Of a DNA stretch of 64,000 bases, positions 27,153 through 35,012 are shown piece by piece. Below the pieces are notes generated by a model. The model had not been told where the DNA came from, did not search any database, and saw only the letters and a list, made by a program, of their open reading frames with translations. The position numbers and the translations under genes are program-made. Every line of letters starts with the position of its first letter. The stretch's first letter is position 1. The DNA comes from Limnobaculum parvum (GTDB taxonomy: Bacteria; Pseudomonadota; Gammaproteobacteria; Enterobacterales; Enterobacteriaceae): contig NZ_CP029185.2 of NCBI RefSeq assembly GCF_003096015.2, positions 124,001 to 188,000 of the forward strand, read 5' to 3'.

Positions 27153-27581
27153 ATGCGTAATTATGATTTATCACCGTTATTTCGTCAGTGGATCGGATTC
27201 GACAAACTGGCCAGTAGCATGCAGGGGAATACGGATTCTGGTTTCCCTCCTTACAATATCGAAAAAAGTGACGATAACCACTATCGCATCACATTAGCCT
27301 TAGCCGGGTTTAAACAGGAAAATCTGGAAATCGAATCAGAAGGCCAGCGCCTGACGGTAAAAGGCAATCCAACCCAACTAGAAAAAGAGGTGCAGTATTT
27401 GCACCAGGGCTTGTCCTGTAAGGCGTTTGAGCTGAGTTTTACGCTTGCTGACCATATGGTGGTCACCGAAGCCAAATTCGAGCTGGGACTGCTGCATATT
27501 GATATTGAACGCAGAGTGCCGGAGGCGCTGCAGGTGCAGCGGATTACGATTGGTAAGCAAGGTGTGATTGAGCATCAGTAG
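27153..27581 (+). CDS. ibpB: Small heat-shock protein IbpB
   Basis: The partner holdase of IbpA, 142 residues (E. coli 142). It has the N-terminal MRNYDLSPLFRQWIGFDKL, an alpha-crystallin domain with YRITLALAGFKQENLEI, LSCKAFELSFTLADHM and AKFELGLLHIDI, and a tail with VQRITI. The proteins diverge from each other as IbpA and IbpB do in other Enterobacterales. It is followed by its own terminator and a GC-rich structured segment. Confidence 0.96.
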   Translation: MRNYDLSPLFRQWIGFDKLASSMQGNTDSGFPPYNIEKSDDNHYRITLALAGFKQENLEIESEGQRLTVKGNPTQLEKEVQYLHQGLSCKAFELSFTLADHMVVTEAKFELGLLHIDIERRVPEALQVQRITIGKQGVIEHQ

Positions 27582-27637
27582 TCAGTAATGGTTGTGGATA
27601 GTGGATGAGCAAGTTTCGTCCACTGTGAATAAGAGCA

Positions 27638-27676
27638 AAGGGCAGCACTTTAATGGGTGTTGCCCTTGACCTTTTT
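27638..27676 (+). terminator. Rho-independent terminator of ibpAB
   Basis: Stem AAGGGCAGCAC / GTGTTGCCCTT (one G-T pair) is followed by GACCTTTTT. Confidence 0.85.
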
Positions 27677-27689
27677 GAGTACTGGAATT

Positions 27690-27880
27690 CAGCTGACGGC
27701 TGAGGGGGCCAGCACGAGCAGCATGGACGCTGCTAGAGGCACAGTGACGCCGGGAGCGGCTCTGTGCCGGTGCGTTAAGGTCGAATGAAGGCGGAAGGTA
27801 GTCGCCGTAGGCGACCTGGATTCGTGTGCGAAGGTGCGGGATTGTTAAGGGCGCGCGCGACCCCCCTTAACTCGGCCACA
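27690..27880. other. GC-rich structured intergenic segment behind ibpB
   Basis: About 190 bases, markedly more GC-rich than the AT-rich flanks, lie between convergent ibpB and avtA. Successive potential hairpins are GCAGC..GCTGC (27718-27733), GGCACAG..CTGTGCC (near 27738-27768), GTCGCC-gta-GGCGAC (near 27800-27815) and TTAAGGG..CCCTTAA (near 27845-27870). No credible ORF is present. It may be another repeat family or a structured RNA. Confidence 0.5.
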
Positions 27881-27924
27881 GGCAATGAAATTAATTTAAA
27901 CACAGGGCTATTAGTGGACGAAAT

Positions 27925-29205
27925 TTACACAAATCTTGATTGGTTTTTTCCAATACAATTCTCTCTATGTGCTTTCTCAATTTCTTCCGCCAAAACAATA
28001 ATTCCCTTTTCTATTAACTCTGGCTCCGGTACATAGTTCATCCGCATACATTGTTGGGTGTGAGGCCACGCCTGTTCCAGTCCGGGGAAGAAATAATGCC
28101 CTGGCACCATCAGTACGCCACGGGCTTTCAGGCGTAGATACAGGGTTTGGCTGCTGATGGGTAAATCTTTGAACCACAACCACAGGAAGATGGCACCTTC
28201 AGGCTTGTGGATCAGACAGCGTTCTGCCGGAATGTAGCGGCGAATAATCGCCAGTGTTTGTGCCACGCGCTGTTGATAGAAGGGGCGGATCACCTGCTCT
28301 GACAGACGAAGTAAATCGCCGCGCTCAATCATCTCTAAAGCCAGTGCCGGGCCAATACTGCCGGGAGCCAGACTGATGATGCCATTCATATTGCTTATCG
28401 CCTGAATCGTCTCTTCATTGGCGATGACAATTCCACAGCGAGTACCCGGTAAACCTAATTTAGACAGACTCATGCACAAAATGGTATTGAAATTCCATAG
28501 TGGTGTGGCCTGACTAAAGATAATACCGGGGAAGGGAACACCGTAGGCGTTATCGATAATCAGCGGGATCCCTTTCTGGTGGGCAATGGCATCCAGACGC
28601 ATTACCTCTTCATCGGTCAATACGTTGCCCGTTGGGTTGGTTGGACGGGAGACACAGATCGCGCCAATATCATCGCCAATATTTAGGTGGTCAAAGTCGA
28701 TGTGATATTTAAACATGCCTTCAGGCAACAGCTCGATGGTTGGTTTATAAGAGATCAAAAGATCTTCTTCCAGACCGACATCAGCGTAGCCGATATATTC
28801 TGGTGCCAGTGGAAACAGAATTTTCTTCACCTGACCATTCGGCTGATGACCGGCGAACAGATTAAACAGATAGAAAAATGCACTTTGGCTGCCGTTGGTT
28901 AGGGCGATATTTTTCGCTTCAATCGGCCAGCCTAGCTCTTTGCTCAACATCTCTGCCAGCGCCGTCAGAAAGGTATTTTTCCCCTGAGGGCCATCATAGT
29001 TACAGATTGATTCGGTGAGCTTGCCTTCTGCCAGCAGATCGGTACAAAGCTGAGTAAAGTAGTCTTGCATCTCCGGGATTTTTGCAGGATTACCGCCTCC
29101 CAGCATAATGGCGCCAGGAGTGCGTAAACCCTCATTCAAATCACTCATTAACTGGGTGATGCCGGAGAAACGAGTAAATTTTTTACCAAAAGATGAAAAT
29201 ACCAT
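27925..29205 (-). CDS. avtA: Valine--pyruvate aminotransferase
   Basis: AvtA transfers amino groups between valine, alanine and pyruvate / 2-oxoisovalerate (alanine and valine metabolism). The 426 residues (E. coli 417) form a fold-type I PLP enzyme: GGGNPAKIPEM near the N-terminus, NGSQSAFFYLFNLFAG, SRPTNPTGNVL, IDNAYGVPFPG and the PLP lysine in CMSLSKLGLPGTRCG. Near the C-terminus are RGVLMVPGHYFFPG and CMRMNYVPEPE. ghrB lies upstream on the same strand, 288 bases away and separated by a hairpin. Confidence 0.95.
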   Translation of the reverse strand: MVFSSFGKKFTRFSGITQLMSDLNEGLRTPGAIMLGGGNPAKIPEMQDYFTQLCTDLLAEGKLTESICNYDGPQGKNTFLTALAEMLSKELGWPIEAKNIALTNGSQSAFFYLFNLFAGHQPNGQVKKILFPLAPEYIGYADVGLEEDLLISYKPTIELLPEGMFKYHIDFDHLNIGDDIGAICVSRPTNPTGNVLTDEEVMRLDAIAHQKGIPLIIDNAYGVPFPGIIFSQATPLWNFNTILCMSLSKLGLPGTRCGIVIANEETIQAISNMNGIISLAPGSIGPALALEMIERGDLLRLSEQVIRPFYQQRVAQTLAIIRRYIPAERCLIHKPEGAIFLWLWFKDLPISSQTLYLRLKARGVLMVPGHYFFPGLEQAWPHTQQCMRMNYVPEPELIEKGIIVLAEEIEKAHRENCIGKNQSRFV

Positions 29206-29421
29206 GTTAACTCATTGATGTTATAGGCTGAGGAGGATAACTATTCACCATACCGACAGACCTCAGCGGGTGCAACGGGTGAATATACGGTCAGTTTTTA
29301 TCTGAAGCTCTGTGATTTTCATCATATCTGGTTAAATGTGTTGTTTTTTGAGCTTTCAAATAAGGCATTCGATAGGTTTATCTCACCAATTACGAGGGAT
29401 TGTGCTGGTAAATAAAATGCA

Positions 29422-29475
29422 TTTTTACCGTGGCTACATCAAAAATATGTGTGATTTGATACAGACACGGTAAAA
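29422..29475 (-). terminator. Long hairpin downstream of ghrB
   Basis: On the minus strand, TTTACCGTG pairs with CACGGTAAA over a 34-nt interval that itself contains TCAAA / TTTGA pairing. It lies about 20 bases past the ghrB stop. Confidence 0.55.
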
Positions 29476-29493
29476 GAAGGACTCATTTTTGTA

Positions 29494-30468
29494 TTAGCGG
29501 ATAACCTGAGGGTTAACGCAGTTGCCTTCAATACTGTCCGTCATGGCGGCAATCAAGTTATCAACGGCGCTAGCGGCCATGGCGTAGCGTGCCTCAAAGG
29601 TCGCAGAACCAATATGCGGTATGGCAACCACATTAGGCATCGACAACAGCGGGGAGTCTGCTGGCAATGGCTCTTTTTCAAATACGTCCAGGCCAGCACC
29701 TGCAATGGTGCCTTGCTGTAGTGCTTCGATTAATGCCGCTTCATCCACTACCGGACCGCGCCCGGCATTAATAAAGAAAGCTGATGGTTTCATTAGTGCT
29801 AATCGTCCTGCATTAATCAGATGGCGAGTTTGTGGATTTAACGGCAAAATCAGGCAGACATAATCGGCGACGGACAGCAGTTTATCCAATTCCATATGAA
29901 TAGCATTGAAGCGGTTTTCTGCCTCTGGATTACGGTTGCGAGTGTTATAGACAATTTTCATATCGAAACCAAAATGTGCCCGTTGGGCCAGTGCGGTACC
30001 AATACGGCCCATCCCAATGATCCCCATAGTTTTATGGTGAACATCGGTGCCAAACCAACTTTCGCCAACGTTTCCCTTCCACTCACCGGCTTTTACCCGT
30101 TCAGCCACGTTAACAATGCGGCGACCACAGGCCAGCACCAACGCCATAATGGTATCTGCCACCGTATCCGTCAGGGCTCCCGGCGTATGCATCAAAGGAA
30201 TTTTTCTTTCGGTCAGGGCATCAACATCAAAGTTGTCATAACCGGCTGAAATGGTGGAAACGGCTCTGAGTATCGGAGCTTGCTCTAAAAGCTTACGGTC
30301 AATATTTTCACTGGCACCGATAATGCCTTCGGCTTGACCAAGGGCGTTAATAAAGTTGGCACGATTTTCATGGGTAATGGAATCAAAAGCGGTAACGGAA
30401 AAGCGTTGTTCAAGTTTGGCCTGTAAATCTGCGGGCAGTTTCTTATAGGAGACGATAGATGGCTTCAT
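29494..30468 (-). CDS. ghrB: Glyoxylate/hydroxypyruvate reductase B (2-ketogluconate reductase)
   Basis: A cytosolic D-2-hydroxyacid dehydrogenase that reduces glyoxylate, hydroxypyruvate and 2-keto-D-gluconate with NADPH. The 324 residues equal E. coli GhrB. Visible features are the Rossmann motif GIIGMGRIGTALAQ near 148, catalytic Arg in INAGRGPVVDE near 236, Glu in DVFEKEPLP and His in IPHIGSAT near 285. The coenzyme-discriminating YNTRNR fits NADP preference. The gene order ghrB near yiaD is shared with E. coli. Confidence 0.95.
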   Translation of the reverse strand: MKPSIVSYKKLPADLQAKLEQRFSVTAFDSITHENRANFINALGQAEGIIGASENIDRKLLEQAPILRAVSTISAGYDNFDVDALTERKIPLMHTPGALTDTVADTIMALVLACGRRIVNVAERVKAGEWKGNVGESWFGTDVHHKTMGIIGMGRIGTALAQRAHFGFDMKIVYNTRNRNPEAENRFNAIHMELDKLLSVADYVCLILPLNPQTRHLINAGRLALMKPSAFFINAGRGPVVDEAALIEALQQGTIAGAGLDVFEKEPLPADSPLLSMPNVVAIPHIGSATFEARYAMAASAVDNLIAAMTDSIEGNCVNPQVIR

Positions 30469-30548
30469 GTCCTGTCCTCTGCGATAGAATAGATTGTCAG
30501 AGACAAAACATTACCATAACTGATGAATAACCATGACCGGTTTTTGGT

Positions 30549-31538
30549 TTATTTACTGGGTGATTGGTCTGCCTTTATTTTGAACTGTTTTCGGTAGGAT
30601 GAAGGGGAAATATTCAATGCTTTGGTAAAGTGCTGACGCAGTGACGCCACTGTATTAAAACCGGATTCTGTTGCAATCTTCTCCATCGAATGATGACCGG
30701 ATTCCAGCATGCGCTGTGCCTTGGCAATGCGTTGATTCAACAGCCATTGCATGACTGTCGTGCCGGTGGTTTGTCGCACATGTCGGGTAAAGGTACGGCG
30801 GCTTAATGCCCCTTTTTGCGCCAGTGAATCGATAGAGTGCGGTAGTTCAGGATGTTGAGCTGCCCAGTTAAGCACTTGGGATATACGGTCATCCTGTCGT
30901 GATACCGGCAGTGGAATTTCAATAAATTGTGCCTGCCCTCCCTGACGATGAGGTGCAACAACCATTTGACGGGCAACCTGATTGGCGATTTCTGCCCCGC
31001 AAATTTGCCGTAGCATATGTAAGCAGCAATCAATCGCTGCGGCCATACCGGCGGAGGTCAGAATATTCCCTTCATCAATATAGAGTTCCGCTGCGCGCAG
31101 TTCTACTTCCGGATAACGCAGGCTAAAAGCATTGGCCCATTTCCAGTGGGTAGTTGCGGCCTTACCATTTAATAGCCCGGCTTTAGCCAGTACAAAAGCT
31201 CCCAGACATAAGCCGACAATTTTTACACCCTGTCGGTTAGCCTGTTTCAGCACATCAATAAACTCTTCGGGAGGGGCAATATCAATGCGGTGCCAGGATG
31301 GTACCATGATGATATCTGCCTGCTGGAAGCCTTCAATACCGTATTGGGTGGTGATGCTAAATCCCATAGCGCTTTCTATCTGGTTTTCTTCCAGAGCACA
31401 GGTAATTACCCGAAAACGGGGAGAACCATTCTGATTCAGCACATTACTGAATACCGTATGGGGAATAGAGAGATGAAACGGGTTAATGCCCTGATAAGCG
31501 GCAACGGCAATGGTGATCGGGTTGGTCAGCGGTTCCAT
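30549..31538 (-). CDS. GlxA/FtrA-family AraC-type transcriptional regulator
   Basis: The 329 residues comprise an N-terminal DJ-1/PfpI-like domain (about 10-190), with the nucleophile-elbow Cys in IVGLCLGAFVLAKAG and the TTHW segment, plus a C-terminal AraC DNA-binding domain (about 225-325: ALSRRTFTRHVRQTTG, then MEKIATESGFNTVASLRQHFTKALNISPSSYRK). FtrA and GlxA proteins commonly act as activators. The effector is unknown, and the target cannot be told from context: the gene lies between yiaD and ghrB, both on the same strand. Confidence 0.88.
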   Translation of the reverse strand: MEPLTNPITIAVAAYQGINPFHLSIPHTVFSNVLNQNGSPRFRVITCALEENQIESAMGFSITTQYGIEGFQQADIIMVPSWHRIDIAPPEEFIDVLKQANRQGVKIVGLCLGAFVLAKAGLLNGKAATTHWKWANAFSLRYPEVELRAAELYIDEGNILTSAGMAAAIDCCLHMLRQICGAEIANQVARQMVVAPHRQGGQAQFIEIPLPVSRQDDRISQVLNWAAQHPELPHSIDSLAQKGALSRRTFTRHVRQTTGTTVMQWLLNQRIAKAQRMLESGHHSMEKIATESGFNTVASLRQHFTKALNISPSSYRKQFKIKADQSPSK

Positions 31539-31663
31539 GCATATTCCCTAGGCTTCAGGCAAAGATAATTGGCCTGATTCTATCGATATCTGTCATTCAG
31601 GTCACTATCTGATAAATGCGGAATGCCGAAAAATAACCGAAGTGTTAACTGAATTATCAGCAA

Positions 31664-31695
31664 TAAAAAACCGGCGCAATTTATAGCGCCGGTTT
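31664..31695 (-). terminator. Rho-independent terminator of yiaD
   Basis: A 10-bp stem AAACCGGCGC / GCGCCGGTTT with an 8-nt loop, followed on the minus strand by a T-run. Confidence 0.92.
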
Positions 31696-31718
31696 CCTAC
31701 AACACACTTAAACATTCA

Positions 31719-32378
31719 TCACAAAGGACTTAGCGTAATCGTCACACGACGGTTCTGAGCTTTGCCTTCTTCTGTACTGTTAGAAGCGATAGGTTGGTCT
31801 GGACCCACACCCTGAGTGTGAATGCGGTTAGCGGCCACGCCCTGAGTAATTAACGCGCTGGCTACGCTGTCAGCGCGTTGCTGAGACAGGTTCATGTTTA
31901 ACTGACGCGAACCCGTGCTGTCAGTATGACCTAGAATGTTTACAGCCGTTTTGTTGTACTCTTTTAATACCATCGCAACACCGGTCAGGGTGTTAGCACC
32001 CGCAGGCTTCAGCGTACTGCTGCTGGTATCAAAAGTAACATTGTTTGGCATATTCAGAATAATCTGATCGCCCGATCGGGTAACGCTCACGCCAGTACCT
32101 GCCATTTTTTCACGCAGTTTAGCTTCTTGAACGTCCATATAGTAACCCACGCTACCACCAAGAGCCGCACCGGCAGCAGCACCAATCAGGACACCTTTAC
32201 CACGGTCTTTCTTGGACGATGACAGTGCACCTACACCCGCGCCAACAACAGCACCAATACCTGCACCAATGCCAGAATCGCCAACTTGTGATTCACCGGT
32301 ATAAGGGTTAGTGGTACAACCCGAAACGGCTAATGTTCCGCTAAGTGCAATAACCGTGGCAATCATAAATTTTTTCAT
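31719..32378 (-). CDS. yiaD: OmpA-family lipoprotein YiaD
   Basis: The 219 residues match E. coli YiaD (219). A lipoprotein signal ends in VSGC. A glycine-zipper region (about 38-80: GIGAGIGAVVGAGVGAL, then VLIGAAAGAALGGSVGYYMD) is followed by a peptidoglycan-binding OmpA domain (about 105-219) with NVTFDTSSSTLKP, ILGHTDSTGSRQLNMNLSQQRADSV and AQNRRVTITL. It sits in the outer membrane and contacts peptidoglycan. It is probably in an operon with the short paralogue 19 bases upstream. Confidence 0.95.
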   Translation of the reverse strand: MKKFMIATVIALSGTLAVSGCTTNPYTGESQVGDSGIGAGIGAVVGAGVGALSSSKKDRGKGVLIGAAAGAALGGSVGYYMDVQEAKLREKMAGTGVSVTRSGDQIILNMPNNVTFDTSSSTLKPAGANTLTGVAMVLKEYNKTAVNILGHTDSTGSRQLNMNLSQQRADSVASALITQGVAANRIHTQGVGPDQPIASNSTEEGKAQNRRVTITLSPL

Positions 32379-32397
32379 ACATATACCTTAAACAGAA

Positions 32398-32667
32398 TTA
32401 CTGACCTGAGCTATTGCCCAGAATGGCCCCGGAAGCAGCACCAACCGCAGCGCCTGCGGCAGCACCAATCAGGGCTCCCTTAGAATTATCTTTGTGCGAG
32501 GAAGATAACGCACCGATGCCAGCTCCGACAACGGCCCCAACGCCAGCACCAACACCTACGTTTGCTGCTTGGTTGTTATTGGGATTACTTCCACCATATG
32601 GATTTGCACAACCTGCCAATGACAGCATAGATGTAACCACGACAACTGCTGTAATAAATTTTTTCAT
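32398..32667 (-). CDS. Small glycine-zipper lipoprotein, short paralogue of the YiaD N-terminus
   Basis: An 89-residue protein with a lipoprotein signal (lipobox LAGC near residue 19), then NPYGGSNPN and a glycine-zipper pair (VGAGVGAVVGAGIGALSSSHKD, then ALIGAAAGAAVGAASGAILG). It closely parallels residues 1-80 of YiaD but stops before the OmpA domain. It may arise from tandem duplication of yiaD with loss of the 3' part. It sits 19 bases upstream of yiaD on the same strand. Its function is unknown; similar short proteins (OsmB, SlyB) affect envelope stability. Confidence 0.85.
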   Translation of the reverse strand: MKKFITAVVVVTSMLSLAGCANPYGGSNPNNNQAANVGVGAGVGAVVGAGIGALSSSHKDNSKGALIGAAAGAAVGAASGAILGNSSGQ

Positions 32668-32954
32668 GATTTGTACCTCGTTGAATCAACATCCTGATAC
32701 AGGAGATTAAAGCCTAATTTTTGTGGAAAGGAAGCTTCTTTACGCAAATTTTTCAATTGCAGGACACTTCTTTAACAACCGTAAAAGGCCGTTATACGGC
32801 ATCATGGCGTCATCTTTATCACTGGCATCAGGATTGTACCTTTATGATTATAGCAGGCTGATAATAGGTGAAAGGGTAATTAAGTGCGGTCGCTAGGACG
32901 CGTAATAACGCTTGCGGTGGTAGCGTTGACCTCGGGTGAGATTAAAGGGTGTTA

Positions 32955-33398
32955 TCAGGTAGTGATTAGCGGGGCTTGCCATTGCATGATTAAGGTTATC
33001 TGTTCTGTTTCTGGATGGGGTTGTTCACTGACAATATGAAAACCCATCGCCAGATAAAATTGAAGTGCGTGGGTGTTTTCCCGATAGACCTCAAGTAGCA
33101 GCCTAGGATAATGAATTTTAACTTGCTCAATCAGCGCCTTGCCAATTCCTTTTCTCTGTTGGTTAACATCAACAAATAGTGCCCCGATAAACTGCTGCTC
33201 CATCACACTGATAAAACCGATGATTTTATCGTTTTCACAACAGACCCAAGTGGTGGCATCAGGAAGATAGACATCGCGAACTAATGGTTCACTTTCTTGC
33301 CAATATGATTGCTCAATAAAGGGGTGCGCATGGATTGTGGTGGTTAGCCACAAGGCCATTAGCATATCCAGATCCTGTGCCTGATAGCGACGAATCAC
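32955..33398 (-). CDS. yiaC: GNAT N-acetyltransferase YiaC
   Basis: A 147-residue GNAT enzyme, E. coli YiaC length (146). It shows MIRRYQAQDLDMLMALWLTTT at the N-terminus, the acetyl-CoA motif VDVNQQRKGIGKALIEQ near 80 and ENTHALQFYLAMGFHIV near 108. YiaC acts as a lysine acetyltransferase in E. coli. It overlaps tag by 4 bases, as expected for the tag-yiaC pair. Confidence 0.92.
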   Translation of the reverse strand: MIRRYQAQDLDMLMALWLTTTIHAHPFIEQSYWQESEPLVRDVYLPDATTWVCCENDKIIGFISVMEQQFIGALFVDVNQQRKGIGKALIEQVKIHYPRLLLEVYRENTHALQFYLAMGFHIVSEQPHPETEQITLIMQWQAPLITT

Positions 33399-33964
33399 GA
33401 CGGGTTATCCGGATGGCAGAAGCACTCAATCATATGATCGTTAACCAGCCCCATGGATTGCATAAAGGCATAGCAAGTCGTGGTGCCGAAAAATTTAAAA
33501 CCACGTTTTTTCAGCGCCTTTGCCATGGCATCAGAAATTGGGGTGGACGCGAGAAATTCCGCAGGTTTTTTCATCGAAAGATGATTGAGGATCGGCTGAT
33601 TTCCCACAAATGACCAGATAAAGGTAGCGAAATCTTCTCCAGCAGCCTGCATCGCCAGATAAGCTTTAGCATTATGCACGATGGCTTCTAGCTTGCCACG
33701 ATGGCGAATTAGTCCTGCATTTTCCATCAGTTTATCGATGTCTTTTTCCGTCATGGCGGCGATCTTTACCGGATCAAAGTGGTGGAAACATTGACGATAC
33801 GTTTCACGTTTTTTCAATACGGTAATCCATGAAAGTCCGGCTTGTTGTCCTTCCAGACAAATTTTCTCGAACAATTTTTGATTGTCGTGAACGGGTTTAC
33901 CCCACTCGTTATCATGATACTCAATGTAAAGCGGATCCTGATTAACCCAACTACAACGTTGCAT
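33395..33964 (-). CDS. tag: DNA-3-methyladenine glycosylase I
   Basis: Tag removes 3-methyladenine from alkylated DNA. The 189 residues match the E. coli enzyme. Zinc ligands are visible: Cys4 and His17 near the N-terminus (MQRCSW, YHDNEWG), and His and Cys near the end (LVNDHMIECFCHPD). ICLEGQQAGLSW holds the catalytic Glu region. The ATG at 33964 follows AGGAGAAAT and fits the zinc motif; an upstream in-frame ATG adds 19 unrelated residues. It is translationally coupled to yiaC. Confidence 0.96.
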   Translation of the reverse strand: MQRCSWVNQDPLYIEYHDNEWGKPVHDNQKLFEKICLEGQQAGLSWITVLKKRETYRQCFHHFDPVKIAAMTEKDIDKLMENAGLIRHRGKLEAIVHNAKAYLAMQAAGEDFATFIWSFVGNQPILNHLSMKKPAEFLASTPISDAMAKALKKRGFKFFGTTTCYAFMQSMGLVNDHMIECFCHPDNPS

Positions 33965-34088
33965 ATATTTCTCCTGATTTTTGACAAAATCCTGTGTCTG
34001 GTATGGATTAGAGCTGCACATCTGGTCGTCTATAGGTATACTTATCAGCTACATTAATTAAATCTACTCTATCGCGCGCGGATCCAAC

Positions 34089-35003
34089 ATGCAGAAGTTC
34101 GATAATAAAACCTTTCAGGGATTAATCCTAACATTACAGGATTATTGGTCGCGTCAGGGCTGCACCATTGTCCAACCATTGGATATGGAAGTCGGTGCTG
34201 GTACGTCGCATCCAATAACCTGCCTGCGGGCTTTAGGGCCTGAGCCAATAGCCGCTGCTTATGTGCAGCCTTCCCGTCGTCCGACGGATGGTCGCTATGG
34301 TGAAAACCCTAACCGCTTACAGCACTACTACCAGTTTCAGGTCATTATCAAACCCTCTCCGGATAATATTCAGGAGCTGTATCTTGGCTCACTGAAAGAG
34401 CTGGGCTTGGATCCGACTGTGCACGATATCCGTTTTGTTGAAGATAACTGGGAAAACCCAACGCTGGGTGCCTGGGGTCTTGGCTGGGAAATTTGGTTAA
34501 ACGGGATGGAAGTGACTCAGTTTACCTATTTCCAACAGGTAGGTGGTCTGGAGTGTAAGCCAGTAACAGGCGAAATTACTTACGGGCTTGAGCGTCTGGC
34601 CATGTATATTCAGGGCGTGGACAGCGTTTACGATTTAGTCTGGAGTGACGGTCCTTTCGGTAAGACGACTTATGGTGATATCTATCATCAAAACGAAGTG
34701 GAGCAGTCTACCTATAACTTTGAATATGCCGATACTGACTTCCTGTTCAGCTGCTTTGAGCAGTATGAAAAAGAAGCACAGAAGTTACTGGCACTAGAAA
34801 CGCCGCTGCCGTTACCGGCTTACGAGCGTATTCTAAAAGCGGCCCATAGCTTTAACCTGCTGGATGCCCGCAAAGCGATCTCCGTGACCGAGCGCCAACG
34901 CTATATTCTGCGTATTCGTACGCTGACCAAAGCGGTTGCTGAGGCTTATTATGCTTCTCGCGAGGCATTAGGTTTCCCTATGTGTGATAAGAAAAAGGTT
35001 TAA
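34089..35003 (+). CDS. glyQ: Glycine--tRNA ligase alpha subunit
   Basis: The catalytic class II subunit that activates glycine with ATP. 304 residues (E. coli 303). Core motifs are [17 protein letters not shown] at the start, [32 protein letters not shown] (motif 2 area) and [23 protein letters not shown]-like residues near 160. It is followed 9 bases later by glyS; the two products form an alpha2beta2 enzyme. Confidence 0.98.
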   Translation: [304 protein letters not shown]

Positions 35004-35012
35004 GAGAACGCC

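Noticed and set aside
27785..28036. 83-residue ORF in the GC-rich segment behind ibpB
   Set aside because: It runs through hairpins into the avtA 3' end on the other strand, with Arg-rich composition typical of structured GC-rich DNA.
32414..32710. 98-residue Ala/Pro-rich plus-strand ORF
   Set aside because: It is the antisense reading of the glycine-zipper lipoprotein gene.
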